Shown: positions 1 through 11,194 of the stretch, piece after piece
Position numbering within the stretch: position 1 is the first letter of the stretch
Layout of the letters: each line of letters opens with the position of its first letter
Assembly (NCBI GenBank): GCA_037951105.1
Contig: JBAMJV010007216.1
Span: forward strand, 1-64,000
Origin: Echinarachnius parma
Lineage: Eukaryota; Echinodermata; Echinoidea; Clypeasteroida; Echinarachniidae
Direction of reading: 5' to 3'
Length of the DNA stretch: 64,000 bases
The notes under the pieces: model-generated
What the model was told of the DNA's origin: nothing
Database searches by the model: none
The model's input: only the letters and a program-made list of their open reading frames with translations
Position numbers and translations under genes: made by a program

Positions 1-1005
1 AGAGAGATAATTGAAACGTGGCAAAATTGCATTGCTATTGTGACTCACCACAACACTATTCATAACACAGCCATTCTCCTAACAAAAGAAGAAAATTCAC
101 CTTCAGTTGGCAATGGCTCCATATTTCAGGTCTACTGCACATTCTGAACAACTTAATCAAGGTAAAAACTGGTACAAATGTAAATGGGAATAAACAGGCT
201 TGTCAATTATAACAAATTCTGAGTAGGGACCATGCAATATCAAGATAGATATTGACAGCTCAAACTTGAAGAGTTGAAAACACAGTTTTCTACCTTAACG
301 ATGTGTGCCCAATTGCATATTCTTCATGAAAAACATAAATTAAAAAAAATGTTTGTGAGGGGTTTATATGCACAACCAGAAACATTGTAATTGTTTGTGT
401 TGTTTGTTTCATTTCTAACTATAATTTAACTTTTTGAACACCAAAACAAACACTACAAATGTAAACCAGACCAAACCAACGACTGTATCTATTTTGAACG
501 AAAACTTATATTGGCCAGTTGTTTTGTACACACATCACGAAATTGAGCGATTTTCGGGATTTCGTAACTAGATTTAGTAACGGTAGGTCCGAGCTTTACG
601 GTTTGGAGCAATAAAACAAATCTCGGGGGGAAGGGTGGGGGGGGTGGGGAGGGGGGGGAATAATGGCCCCCCAGCTTTTGTCGAGCCACATGTACAATAT
701 CATACAGAGGTGGTTAATTCCTGTGATTCTTGCAAAATTGTTACCCACTTTTCAGGCAGACCCACTTTTCAGGCAACTAATTAATTTTCGAAACCAGAAT
801 GTTGTTCTAAATAGGCCTAATTATACGCTCTAGCTCCCATGTTTTAAAAAAGCCTATGAATGACTGCTACTTTCAAAATACTTAGTTTACACCTTTTCAG
901 TTCGATGTTGAGAATGAGAAAGATCAGAATCTTGTTGTCATCAGTTTATATTTGAAACTCGTGATTCATGATGATTATTTCCCCCCCCCCCCCCCAACAC
1001 ACACT
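1..1005. other. No gene recognised; AT-rich DNA with G and C runs
   Basis: I see no exon with a recognisable domain here. A purine/G-rich low-complexity tract lies at about 624-658 and a C-run at 981-995; the short open frames crossing them are products of low complexity. Confidence 0.5.
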
Positions 1006-1127
1006 CCTCTAGACATGGGCGTCGATACTTACGTAATACCTATTCATCAGGGGGGGATGGATCAATAGATCATCCCCCCCCTGATGAATGGGTATCAATG
1101 ACAAATCGACGCCCATGCCTCTAGAGG
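1006..1127. repeat. Foldback palindrome with GGGCGTCGAT ends
   Basis: The left arm begins CCTCTAGACATGGGCGTCG and the right arm ends with its near complement, CGACGCCCATG then CTCTAGAGG. Towards the centre the two sides carry G-run and C-run blocks with the ATTCATCAGGGG sequence in opposite orientation. The GGGCGTCGAT core recurs at the ends of inserts at 15699-16817 and 60696-60830, so this is probably a small foldback member of the same family. Confidence 0.7.
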
Positions 1128-1248
1128 ACCCTGTACGTAATGTATACACTGACAATTGTTTGTACATCTTTGACATTTTATAAAAACTTGTAATTGAGTT
1201 CAAAGCTCTACGATATTTGTTTTTAATAACGGCCAAAAAAAAAAAAAA

Positions 1249-1350
1249 AGTTACCACATCGGGGACTCAAACCCACTTCTAACAATTAATGTATGACATG
1301 ATACACGTGCGACCAGCCTTACCCACTCCGCCACAGAATCCCTAATGATC
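1249..1350 (-). repeat. tRNA-like sequence, probably a SINE head or tRNA pseudogene
   Basis: On the minus strand GTGGCGGAGTGGGTAAGGC resembles an A-box of the Leu/Ser tRNA type, and GGGTTTGAGTCCC, about 50 bases downstream, resembles a B-box. A run of T (about 1233-1247 on the plus strand as A) follows and could terminate Pol III. I could not build a convincing acceptor stem, so a functional tRNA is unlikely. Confidence 0.45.
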
Positions 1351-2611
1351 ACGTGTCAGATTTAATTAAACTATATAACATGTCACGTACTATCGGTATT
1401 CACTCGGAACTTGTACCGTGCTGCCACTGCGAGTTATGCCTTCATCGTCGGCTATGCAAACCGCTAGCGCTAGCGATGTGTCTCTGCGCGCGGCGGGCAT
1501 TCAATTTTTTAAAGGAGAATTCCGGACGAGTTTTAAACAAATACAGTATATTGGAAATAAATCTAGGAATGAGCTTGAATATGTTCAGGATTTGACTCAG
1601 TTTGGTTGATTTCTAAGAGATTTTTCTAATGTCATTAACTCTGAGGAAATAATTAAATTTACCGCACACAATCATGAGACCCTATACGTAGCACCCTCAC
1701 TTTGCTCGATTTCTTGAGTAGGCTTGAATCCGGTGCCACTGCATTGTGATCACTGCATGTGTCATTCATAATAGCCGGTCATGCAGAGCAGCAAATTCAA
1801 TACCCACGTTTACAGAACTTTGTGTCTATTCAAATTCCAATGAAAGCCAAACGTGTTACAATATCGGGCAGGCAAGTATTTTCAAACGGTTCAACAATGC
1901 AGTAATGCTCAAAGGCAAAATCAGTGGCGCAGCGTGGACTAAACTATTCATGATCGAGCATTGTATTGGTCCGATCAAAAGAACTTATTCGCTGCAGTGT
2001 AAAAACATAGATAGGCGCATAGTGAGGGTCGCACGTCACAAATTGGTGCATTGTGGGATAGAACAAGCTCGCTCGCGAATTTGTGTCATTAGAATTTAAA
2101 AACCAATTATAAGAACCCACAATCATACTTTTTTCATACAAAATTGTGTTTATTGACCTAGAATATCTGTCTTTCAATCATTAGAAGCTTGAAATCGTAT
2201 GGAAGTCCACTTTAAAGAGAGTCACGCACATTTCTTGCGAGTTTAGTTACGAATTCCACGAAAAATAGGGAATATCCACTAACATCGTATCGATCAAGTG
2301 AATGGTTTGAATATTTTCTTCTAATTATGGTATTCAATGCATGCATGTGGTAAGTCTTTATTACGATTTGCTCTATAATTCGTAAACATATGAAAGTTTT
2401 CGTCACCATTTTAAAGGGGTTCTGGTGATATTTGTCTGGTGTTGACTAACACTATCGATCCTGATATCGATATTAGGGTTGGTAGCGATTTGGTATGATC
2501 GTTTTCGGAAAGTTCGTGACCTCCTCTTAATCTGGAAGCTGGTGTTTAGCTCAGATTAGAGGCAGTTTTTCATCCTCAACACTAACACTAACCCCAACAC
2601 CATACTTGAAA
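1351..2611. other. No gene recognised
   Basis: This is unique-looking AT-rich sequence. It contains a 117-codon open frame (1746-2099) and a few shorter ones with no domain, no compositional signature and no convincing splice context. I call nothing here. Confidence 0.4.
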
Positions 2612-3110
2612 TCACCCAATGTATATTGTTGTCATCTGATATGTCCACTGGGTATTGAGTACAAATTTCAAGTTAAATGGACATTATCGGTAGAGCGCGT
2701 GCTTTCTGATCGTGAGACCCCGAGTTCGAACCCTGCCCACTCCGTTTGTCCTTCAGCAAGGCATTTAATCCACATTGTTGCTCTCTACCCAGGTGTATAA
2801 ATGGGTACCTGGTCTGGTGAAAATTAGCTTGGTGCACCTATAGGGTTGCCCGCCGCTAGTATGCTCCCCGGGGAGTTGAGAATGTGTACAAGATAATTGT
2901 GCGGGTCTGAACTGTACCATATGACCAGGGGTAATAATGCGCTTAGAGGCTGTTCTGCATTAGGCGCTATATAAGTGCGATATATTATTATTATTATTAT
3001 ATGGGCGAGTAATGAGCACAAATGCTAAGTGATATTCACTAACTCAAATTGCACTTACTTTGTACACGGTTCCGGCGATTCAGTTGATAATTTAACATCA
3101 GTGTTTAGGG
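2612..3110. mobile_element. MITE copy split by a SINE
   Basis: The two flanks (about 2612-2682 and 3001-3110) match, in order, the right part of the MITE at 43537-43924 read on its complement, and the left part of the copy at 25361-26276. Shared landmarks are GTATA(C/T)TGTTGT, CTGGGTATTG, AATGGACA and AGTAATGAGC. The SINE at 2683-3000 interrupts it. Its outer ends are eroded and the boundaries are approximate. Confidence 0.6.
2683..3000 (+). mobile_element. tRNA-derived SINE with (ATT)n tail
   Basis: An A-box-like GGTAGAGCGCGTG near the 5' end and a B-box-like GAGTTCGAACCCT near 2730 show a tRNA-derived Pol III head. A 3' body follows, ending GGCGCTATATAAGTGCGATAT and then ATT repeats, as in echinoderm SINE2-type elements. 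It sits inside a MITE copy; ATTAT at both junctions could be part of the target duplication. It looks complete. Confidence 0.75.
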
Positions 3111-3239
3111 GTCAATAAAATAAATACGACAACAAATAAAGCAAAAGTAAGAATGTAAATCAATTTAAAACAACTTTCTCTAAAAGCACACAAAAAATCA
3201 GCACAAAAAATGGTTCCGTTTTCGTGTAGGGCGCCCTCG

Positions 3240-4491
3240 AAGTCCGAACATATCAGAAATCAGCAAAGTTGAAGGTCAAAGTTCACCTTTAGTCCAACCT
3301 AGTAGAAGCATGAAAATTGGTGGAATGATAGACATTCATCTATATTTTAGGGTACCACCAGCGAAAATTTGCTTCCGAAATGTTATCTAGCTTAAAAACG
3401 CACACGAAAATGAGGTTAAACACTGTTAAGTGGTTTTCAGGGGTTTTTGAAAGTTTCTGTGAAAAAAACTAATCATGCTGCTAGGCTCATTTTAGCATGT
3501 CTGGTAGTCCTTAATGAGTACTTCAAGAAAATGCATACAATGGGTAGGTTTTCTTACAGGATTGACCTAAAAAATGCATCTGAAAATGGTTAGAAAACAC
3601 GTTTTTTACAATTATTGTCAATTTTCTGGTAACGTGCCTGTATTTACAGGCACTTTCAAACTTCAATATTTGTAAGATGGAAAGTGACATAAAGCTCATA
3701 TCTTCTAATCTGGTAGACATTCATCTATATTTTAGGGAACTATCAGTGAAATTTTGCTCCCGAAATGTTATCTTGTAGAAAAATGCTCACAAAAATGGGG
3801 TCAAACACCATTACGCTACCACTACGCTACCATTTATTGCCCTGAAGTGGTTTTCAGAGGATTTTGAAAGCGTCTCTGAAAAAAAGTATTAATGCTGCTA
3901 AGCTCATTTTGGCATGTCTGGTAGTCCTTCATGGGTACTTCAAGAAAATGCATATGTTCGGTAGGTCTTTGTACAGCATTGACCTTGAAAATGCATTTGA
4001 AAATGGTTAAAAACACGTTTTTTTTTTACAATTGGTCTATTTTCTGGTAACATGCATGTTTTTACAGGCACTTTCAAACTTAAATATTTTTGAGATGGAA
4101 AATGGTTCATAGCTCATATCTTCAAATCTGTTAGACATCCATCTATATTTTAGTGAACAACTAGTAACATTTTGCTTCCGAAATGTTATCTAGCATAAAA
4201 ATGCACACGAAAATGAGGTTAAACACTGTTACGCAACCCTTTATTGCCCTGAAGTGGTTTTCAGGGGTTTTTGAAAGCTTCTGTCAAAAAAAATAGACAT
4301 GCTGCTAGGCTCATTTTAGCATGTCTGGTAGTCCTTCATGGGTACTTCAGGAAAATGCATACATTGGGTAGGTTTCATACAGCATTGACCAAAAAAATGC
4401 ATCTGAAAATGATTAAAAAACGTTTTTTACAAGAAAATAGACAAATAATTGTAAAAAACGTGTTTTTTAACCATTTTCAGATGCATTTTTA
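3240..4491. repeat. Three-copy tandem repeat (about 380-420 bp) ending in a foldback
   Basis: The block CTGGTAGTCCTT...GAAAATGCATA occurs at about 3500, 3918 and 4325. The block CATCTATATTTTAG occurs at about 3340, 3722 and 4141. These mark three diverged tandem units. The last unit runs into its own inverted copy: the segment ATGCATCTGAAAATG with a following ACGTTTTTTACA at about 4397-4430 is mirrored at about 4450-4485, making a hairpin about 100 bp long. Confidence 0.75.
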
Positions 4492-4526
4492 CAGTGCATT
4501 TGTGAGTCTGTGCTCGACTCGCAACC

Positions 4527-4559
4527 TGGATAAACCGCACTCAGTGCGGTATATCCAGG
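4527..4559. repeat. Short near-perfect hairpin
   Basis: CCTGGATAAACCGCACT is followed by AGTGCGGTATATCCAGG, giving two arms of about 16 bases with almost no loop. It lies just outside the 3' end of a LINE fragment. I know of no family that uses it. Confidence 0.6.
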
Positions 4560-4589
4560 GGATTTACCGTATATGTGACCGTGCATTAT

Positions 4590-5010
4590 CTTCTTCTTCT
4601 TCTTCTTCCGGTACTGTGCAGAACCTCCTAGGAGTATATTCGCACTAGTTGATGTTGAGCTCTCAGTCAGTGCAGACAGGAGTCTCAGGGCATAAAAAAT
4701 AAATAATTGTCCAGGATATTTACAAAATTAAAAACAATCACAGCAGATGCCAGGATGACATCTTTCAGCCTATCTCTGAAGATGTCTGGAGAGGTGGCAT
4801 TGATGGTTTCCTGGGAGAGGGAGTCCCACAGACGGATGGTGTCTGGGAAAAATGTCCCTCTCAGCAAGGATTTCCTTGTCTTGGGGATGGCAAACCGTTG
4901 GTTATGGCCTCTTGTTGGTGATTGAATGGGTATCAGCCGGTCGGAAGGGATGTCCATGAGTTTGTTGTGAATTATATACATCATGGTGACTTTGGCCATG
5001 GACCTTCTAT
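4590..5010 (-). mobile_element. LINE 3' fragment (CR1/L2-like ORF2 C-terminus), part 1
   Basis: The minus-strand frame (about 4685-5009) encodes the C-terminal tail typical of CR1/L2-type ORF2 proteins, with RGHNQRF, TFFPDTIRLWDSL and IFRDRLKD motifs. The 3' UTR and a (GAA)n tail follow at 4590-4608. The element is 5'-truncated, and its coding sequence continues on the other side of the DNA element inserted at 5011-6370. Confidence 0.8.
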
Positions 5011-6370
5011 GGGCTATTCCACGTCACTCACGTTACATTTGCTCCAAAATCACAACATGTTTCACACTCCAGTTCTTTTTAAAAAGAAGCTGTTACCTCA
5101 ATTTTGTTTTCATGACATACCACTAGGGCAAACACATATGCAAAGGGTAGTAAATGATTCAAGACTTTGTTCGATATTTTTTTAGAGGAGGTTTTAATGA
5201 GCGTCACTCACGTTACGCGTTTTGCCCCCTGTAAATTTTCAATGAACTTTGCATGAAACGCAAGCTAAAACTATAAGACTTCAGAGCAAATTATGTTGAT
5301 GCAACTTTCTATTACTTCCCAAGAACATATTAATACTGTTTAAAGTTAGCCTCTATCATGCATTTTTTAAAGAACGGACAGTAAACAAAAAATGGACCGT
5401 CACTCACGTTACGTCACTCACGTTACAAAATGAAAGTGCCATAGCTATAACATGGGGTTTTATGATATTACATGCAAATTTAATTCTTTTGCAAAGAATC
5501 GTGTTAAAAGCCTAAATTAATGATATTTAGGGGAATTCACAACCTTTAGCTATAATTATTTGGCCAAATTTGCATGTTTGTATAAATAGCCATATTAATG
5601 TACACAAGGCTATGTACCGTCACTCACGTTACAGTGTTATAGCATGGGTTTTCATGATATTACATTCAAATTTTAATTTTTTTGCAAATAATCGTGTTAA
5701 AAGCCTAAATTAAGGATCTTTAGAGGATTTCACTACTTTTGGGTGTGATTATTTATCAAAAAATTGTACTTTTCATAACGAGCAGTACTAATTTGCACTT
5801 GAAATATTGTCACTCACGTTACATCGTCACTCACGTTACAGTTTTCACGCTGATAATACGTGATGTTCCCAGTCAATACAAACCTTATAATTTTTGGAGG
5901 ATATCTAGGCCTGGTAGTAGGAGGAAAATTTAGTTTGGCCCCCTTCACTCTCATTTAACAAAAGAAATAGAGAGAAAATTGTACTTTTTTCGTCACTCAC
6001 CTTACATTCCACATGTCCTGTGTACTGGAAAATATTGTAGAAAAAAAAAATCATCTGATAAGCCCACAAATCACTATCATTCAGAAAGTTAGACACATAG
6101 TCAAACAAATAAAGTCAGAATTAATAAGTTTTTCTTGGAAATAAGTTGATAATATGCCCTTGATTATTTGGCAATAATATTTTTCAGAAATTTGATAAAC
6201 AACCAATTTGAGCAACAAAAGTGGCGCCATTTTTCCTTAAAATTATCAAAACACCACAATATTTTGGATTTTGACACTTCAGGTTATATATTTTGAAGTA
6301 ACAATAACAAAAATGTGCAAAGACACATTTGAAATTTCATCATTTTGGCCATACCTCCGTGGAATAGCCC
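5011..6370. mobile_element. Non-autonomous DNA element with eight GTCACTCACGTTAC iterons
   Basis: The terminal inverted repeats are GGGCTATTCCACG and CGTGGAATAGCCC, flanked by the 4-bp target duplication CTAT (5007-5010 and 6371-6374). The 14-mer GTCACTCACGTTAC starts at 5023, 5203, 5399, 5413, 5619, 5809 and 5826, with a one-base variant at 5992, all on the same strand. No transposase is visible. The insertion point is exact because the host LINE frame resumes beyond it. A 4-bp duplication suits Sola1- or Chapaev-like transposases, but that is only a suggestion. Confidence 0.85.
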
Positions 6371-6455
6371 CTATGCTGTAGTGTGTCCCATTTCAAGTCC
6401 TTCAGCATTGTGGTGACGCTGCTCTCCCACGAGAAATTGTTCTTCACATATCTGT
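6371..6455 (-). mobile_element. LINE 3' fragment, part 2
   Basis: On the minus strand this encodes YVKNNFSWESSVTTMLKDL followed by KWDTLQHR, the conserved stretch just before the ORF2 C-terminal tail of CR1/L2-type LINEs. It joins in frame with the segment at 4685-5009 once the inserted DNA element and one CTAT copy are set aside. Confidence 0.75.
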
Positions 6456-6720
6456 ATAATGATTAAAACGGAATTGATATGAGCTAACGTATTGCCAGAC
6501 AAGGACATATTTATTCCCTGGATATATTTCTTTGACATTCAATAATTAAAAAATATATCAATGATAAATGAAACAGTTTGGAAAAAGGAATTTTGGTGTC
6601 ATACTTCGATTAGTAAGACGAATGCAACCAGGCAAGAAAGAACCACGAGAGAAGCAAGTGAGTTTTGGTGAGTTCAGAAAAAGCTACTGTAGACGACTAC
6701 AGCATGTGTCAGTGTCTACT

Positions 6721-8242
6721 TAACCCCTCAAAACAAGTTCGGAAACTCAAGTTTGATCGATTATATCTATTTTCTTATGAAATAATAATGGTTATATTTG
6801 GTATGACTTGAACGAGCGTGTATACCTCTTAAAAATGATACCAAATTCGTAAGCATCGCGAGTACAGGGGATGCGCAGTATATTTGAGAACGTCTGAAGG
6901 TCATACGTAAAATGTCACAAAATTGCCAACAAACTTCAGTCGGAGGGTCTAACACTCATATCACGGTCTTTCTCAAGTTCAACTTCTTTCGACGATGAAT
7001 ATCTTGACAATGAAGAAATACTCTTGAATATTGTATCAGATGTTTAATCATCTTTCCAATGACACCTCACTTGGAATGATTGTGAAAGCCGGGTAGGTAC
7101 AATACAGGTGATTATATGGGAGGATCGACAGCGAAAGGTAAACCAAATGCATTTGATTGTGTGAAATTGAAGGCGTTGCATCCCAAAAATACTTTTTGTG
7201 AAATTTAACATCATGCTGAAGCGTGTTAATTTGTCAATAAAATAATGCCCCATTCATAATGAATAGGTGTGTAGTAGCTCTAAATGTATGGGGCTCAAAA
7301 TGACAAGTTGCAAGGTCGACGTTTTGCCACTTGATAACGTGCTTTATAGGGCATACCTACAAGGTCAAAGAGGGCGCTAATATGCCAGTTCTGGCAACTT
7401 TGCGTAGGTTAGGGAAATTTGATGCATTTTCAAAACATCACGTGTTAGAGTTTTCCTGTAATGCACACACACATGCAGCATAATCATCGAAAATAAGATA
7501 TCATATTAAAGGTAAATTAATGAGCTTTCTGATTGCAAAGCATTATGATAATAGAGTTATGAATAGTAAAACAATATCTTACCGGAATCTTGAAACACGA
7601 AGCCACGGTCTTAAATCCATCGCATTAATAAGCCCCCGTATCCCGCTTTACTGCACACACCCCAACAGGCGAGTCATAATTTTAAGGAGGACTAAACATG
7701 CTTTCACGTGATGCTAACTTTACTGATGATTATGCAATGTAAAACCCCACAACATCTCATCCAATAGTCGATTTTCGATGCAACGCCTTCAATTTTCAAA
7801 ATGAAATGCATTTTGCAACATTTCATATTCGACCCTCCCCCCTAATCAGCTGTACCATACTTAACCTGCTAATAAAATTGCTACGGACATAATCGTATTA
7901 AAAAGATAGCCAAGTGGGCTTTAAAATGATACCAAATTTTATATGTTTAAATAGTTTAAACACGCTACAATCTTCGATACAATTTGAGCACCAAAAATAC
8001 GACACAAGAGTAAAATTTCCCAACTGAATATATTTCGGCCCATTTTGCGACATTTGACTTCTGACCGTCCTCCATTCTGAAACGCAGTATGTATTCCCCG
8101 ATTTGAAACAAATTACAAATAATGTACTATTTTAAAGGGAAATCAACATGCAATGCAATGACACTAAAAAAAAAAAAAAAATTTACATTAAGAGTAATAT
8201 AATCGATCAAAGTCGAGTTTCTGAACTTTTTTTCAGGGGTTT
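6721..8242. mobile_element. Foldback element, CCCCTCAAAA...AAGTTC termini (copy 1)
   Basis: The left end reads AACCCCTCAAAACAAGTTC and continues GGAAACTCAAGTTTGATCGAT. The right end is its near complement (ATCGATCAAAGTCGAGTTTC, then GAACTTTTTTTCAGGGGTT). Further in, GAAGGCGTTGCAT (about 7170) pairs with ATGCAACGCCTTC (about 7779). TTA at both edges may be a target duplication. No protein is encoded. A second member lies in an NLR intron at 12393-13686. Confidence 0.75.
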
Positions 8243-8351
8243 ATAATACTAAACACCGTTCATGAAAAAAGTTAGCATTATCTATTTTGTCTCAACAGGT
8301 CGATGGTAGATCACAGGGAGCAGCAGCTGAATACGTGACCAGAACATAACC

Positions 8352-8999
8352 ATGCCTGTCTCCCTGTGTGAGTGGAGGGTCAGGATTGGGAGATTCGTCC
8401 AAAGACCTTCAGCCGAGATCGATACGTGTGGCTGCAACACAACGAATACGAGAAAGATATCCAGTGATGGTGAGAAGAAGAAAAAGCGGAAGAAATGGCA
8501 GGAAAGAGAGAAGAGAAAAAGAAAACGGACCTTGTCGAAACTTATCAAAAAGAAAAAGTTTAAAGTAATTAGGAAATGCAAGAGGAAAAGGCGAACAGGA
8601 ACTAGACCACCGATGAAAGAAGATACTCGCGATATGATATCATTAAAAGTTAAGGAAATCTTGTCAACATGGTTAACAGATCAAACACGAAGCCAACTTA
8701 CCCACGCAGGTGCTGAAGGCGACGGACACGTAGACGACACACACATGACCGGCAGGGACCAATCCGAAACATCGTCCAACTTGTCCACTCAGACCAGCAT
8801 ACATACACACATCATTAACACAGGACCAATGCAACGAAGAATCAGCATTGATGGTGGCGGAAACTCAACATCTGAGAATGATACCACAAAGACCGGCTAT
8901 TCACAAAGCGTAGTTCGACGATGTAGAGACCATCTCCGACGTCTTACATCACAAACTAGAAAGGTACGGCACTGGTCAAAGGCAACGTCAGGAAAATAA
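8352..8999 (+). CDS. Candidate 215-aa basic protein or exon, unknown
   Basis: This ORF lies in the only non-repetitive stretch between two foldback elements (8243-9032) and is noticeably less AT-rich than its surroundings. The predicted product has no domain I recognise. Residues about 35-87 are extremely Lys/Arg-rich (nuclear-localisation or nucleic-acid-binding character) and the C-terminal half is Ser/Thr-rich. A possible acceptor CTCAACAG precedes it at about 8299. A possible donor, AAG|GTACGG, at 8963/8964 would leave 204 codons in phase 0, compatible with the open frame that begins after CAG at 11042. It may therefore be an independent gene, an upstream exon of the NLR gene, or chance. 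Overlapping frame +3 is also open for 66 codons, which weakens the case. Confidence 0.3.
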   Translation: MPVSLCEWRVRIGRFVQRPSAEIDTCGCNTTNTRKISSDGEKKKKRKKWQEREKRKRKRTLSKLIKKKKFKVIRKCKRKRRTGTRPPMKEDTRDMISLKVKEILSTWLTDQTRSQLTHAGAEGDGHVDDTHMTGRDQSETSSNLSTQTSIHTHIINTGPMQRRISIDGGGNSTSENDTTKTGYSQSVVRRCRDHLRRLTSQTRKVRHWSKATSGK

Positions 9000-9032
9000 T
9001 AGTGGGATGCGGGTCATAGCATACAGAGCGTA

Positions 9033-10048
9033 TCAAAAAAAGCGTTACACTTTTGAATTTTTTTTCAAAATTACATTTTTATATATCTATAAGATTTGTT
9101 CATGTTGATGGATGCCCAATGGTCTCATCTATCAAGTGCCACTAGCAAAACAAATTTTCGTTCACGCTTGGGCGAACACTGACTGTTTTTGTACATGGTG
9201 TGAAAAACAGCTTGCGCCAATTTGAAAGAAGAGGGACAATTAAACCAGCAGACCAAATAAGTACTCTCTTTCAGACAAATTGCTCTTTGCCATTAATTTA
9301 AGATTATTTTATGATAGTGGAATCATTTTTTGGCAATTTTCTATCATAATTCAACTGATTTCATTGCTTTATGCATCTGTGAGAATACATAAGCCATAGA
9401 TTGATAGATAATGAAAGGATTTGCATCGTTAATGACAAAAATGTCCAGCCTGTCCTCATTAACGATTCAAATCCTTTCATTGAGTGTGACACATACAAAA
9501 GATGACCCAGAAGCATGAACGAAGATTGGTTGATGGATTTATTGATCGACTGATTGATGGATGGATGGGTGGATTGATTAAGTTATTTCTCATTGATTGA
9601 TTGATGAATCGGTTGAATGATTTGAAGAGTAATTGATTTCATACTTTTTGAATGAATGACTGGCATGTGGTATTGATGTGTCTGTGCTTTAAAAAAGATT
9701 TTGCATGCATAAAACAATGAAATCAGTTAAATTATGATAGAAGATTGCCACAAAATAATTACACAATCATAAAATATTCTTAAATTTATGGCAAAGAGCA
9801 GTTTGTTTGAATGGGAGTACTTATTCGGTCTGCTGGTTTAATTGTCCCTCTTCTTTCAATTTGGCGCAAGGCATTTTTGACACTCTGTACACAAACTGTC
9901 AGTGTTCGCCCAAGCGTGAACGAAAATTTGTTTTGTTAGTGGCACTTGATAGATGAGACCATTGGGCATCCATCGACATGAAAAAATCTTATAAATATAT
10001 AAAAATGTGATGTTGACAATTTTTTCAAAAGTGTAACGCTTTTTTTGA
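9033..10048. mobile_element. Long-TIR MITE flanked by TA
   Basis: The left end TCAAAAAAAGCGTTACACTT is matched by AAGTGTAACGCTTTTTTTGA at the right, with TA on both sides (9031-9032, 10049-10050). Complementarity continues for about 370 bp per arm. The centre holds a smaller palindrome (about 9412-9480, GAAAGGATTTGCATCGTTAA and its complement) and GATT/GATG simple repeats. This fits a Tc1/mariner-type non-autonomous element. Confidence 0.85.
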
Positions 10049-11042
10049 TACATTAGGCGCGGTCACACAGATGAAAATAACTGCGAGGCAAATTTCGAGG
10101 AAATAAATTACCATGTGGACATAACAAATTCGAAAATAATCGCGATGCAAATCGCGCTAATGTGTATTCAATTACTTCGTCAATTTAATTTTAAAATAAA
10201 TAATCGCGATTCTTACAAAAATAATAACGATTATTTGCCGCGCGCATGGCGTGTGTGAACGGTCAACACACAAATTATATGATCGAAAGTATATGTCCCA
10301 TCATGCAAAGCGCGTCGGTCATATATGTGCGCATGCGGCTCGCACGCGGTTCTGAATGCGGTCTGAGCTAGTGCGATTTGTTCTATGTGTGAACGAGCGC
10401 AATTAATTTCAAAATTGGAATCGCGATGCTAATATGTAAATTATTTCCCTTCATCTGAACGGGGCAAATTAATGTATTTCGATTTATTTATCCTAACAAA
10501 ATTGCAGTAAATAAGCCTTGTGTGAACAGGTGTATTTAGAAAATGTTGAAAATATATTGTAAATTACATGCACATCGCTTTTAACTCGAATTAACTGTTG
10601 TTATGAACAATAATGAAAGTTTAATGTTTGAATTGTACATAATGCAAATTTGCAAATAGTTGTTTACTTTACCTGATTTAAATAGCAGTTGTTAAAAAGG
10701 GGGTCAATGAATATTATAGTTTACGGTATAAAAACAAAATGACAAAAATAAAACATGTACAGCATATATCAGATTCAGCATATATCAGTTTTTCTATTCA
10801 AAACAGTCTGTCACACCGGTAGAAACAAAATGCATGGGTCAATTCCCAAATAAGGATTATTTCGTCAATTAAACCTCCATAGTTGTCAAAAAGCGTTATT
10901 AGGCTTCTCATATATGTAACTTCATGCCTCATATGTAGGAACTCCGCACAGGAGCAAATGTTGAAATAACACTGCGTATTTTTCTAAGACAGCATTGTGT
11001 CTATAATTCAAGACAATTCATTTCCTTATTTATTTGAACCAG
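10049..11042. other. Intergenic or 5' flank of the NLR gene
   Basis: At 10060-10520 several GTGTGAACG/GGTCACAC-like words and CATCTGAAC/CAGATGAAAA at the two ends hint at an old eroded inverted-repeat element, which I cannot delimit. I see no clear promoter. A pyrimidine-rich stretch ending ...TTGAACCAG at 11042 could be a 3' splice site for the exon that follows. Confidence 0.35.
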
Positions 11043-11084
11043 AAATCTACCAATCGAAAGTCGCATACTGAGAATCGCACATCT

Positions 11085-11194
11085 ATGAAGAATAGATGTA
11101 AGCGTTTGTGGAAACTGTTCATCTCCAAGCTTCACCTCACGAGGGCGGGAGACGTGGAAACCAACCCGGGACCAAAGGCAAAGTCAAAGAATGA
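11085..11194 (+). CDS. NLR gene exon 1: leader with 2A-like recoding peptide
   Basis: The ATG at 11085 opens 36 codons plus two bases (GA). The donor is GA|GTAAAT at 11195, and with the first base of exon 2 the split codon is GAC. The first 21 residues are basic then hydrophobic/amphipathic (KRLWKLFISKLHL), followed by RAGDVETNPGP, a full match to the 2A consensus D-x-E-x-N-P-G|P, then a short KAKSKND linker into the Death domain. 2A peptides make the ribosome skip the Gly-Pro bond, giving two products from one frame. N-terminal 2A sequences of this kind are established in purple sea urchin NLR proteins, where they double as targeting signals. The frame is open upstream to 11007, so an upstream exon joined at 11043 cannot be excluded. 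The leader is more cationic than a classical signal peptide. Confidence 0.85.
11148..11174 (+). other. 2A ribosome-skipping site GDVETNPG|P
   Basis: Nine codons match the 2A core exactly. Skipping between codons 29 (Gly) and 30 (Pro) would release a 29-residue leader and let the receptor begin with Pro-Lys-Ala-Lys. Unskipped product would keep the leader. The efficiency cannot be read from sequence, and the upstream LTRA context differs from the best-studied viral versions. Confidence 0.85.

Noticed and set aside
1249-1350. Functional tRNA gene on the minus strand
   Set aside because: The A- and B-box resemblance is good but no acceptor stem or clean cloverleaf forms.
1746-2099. 117-codon ORF
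   Set aside because: No domain, an overlapping minus-strand frame, no splice or promoter support, and composition like the surroundings.
5011-6370. Possible CRISPR-like array (repeated 14-mer with spacers)
   Set aside because: Repeats are too short, spacing ranges from 0 to about 200 bp, the context is eukaryotic, and the element has transposon ends and a target duplication.
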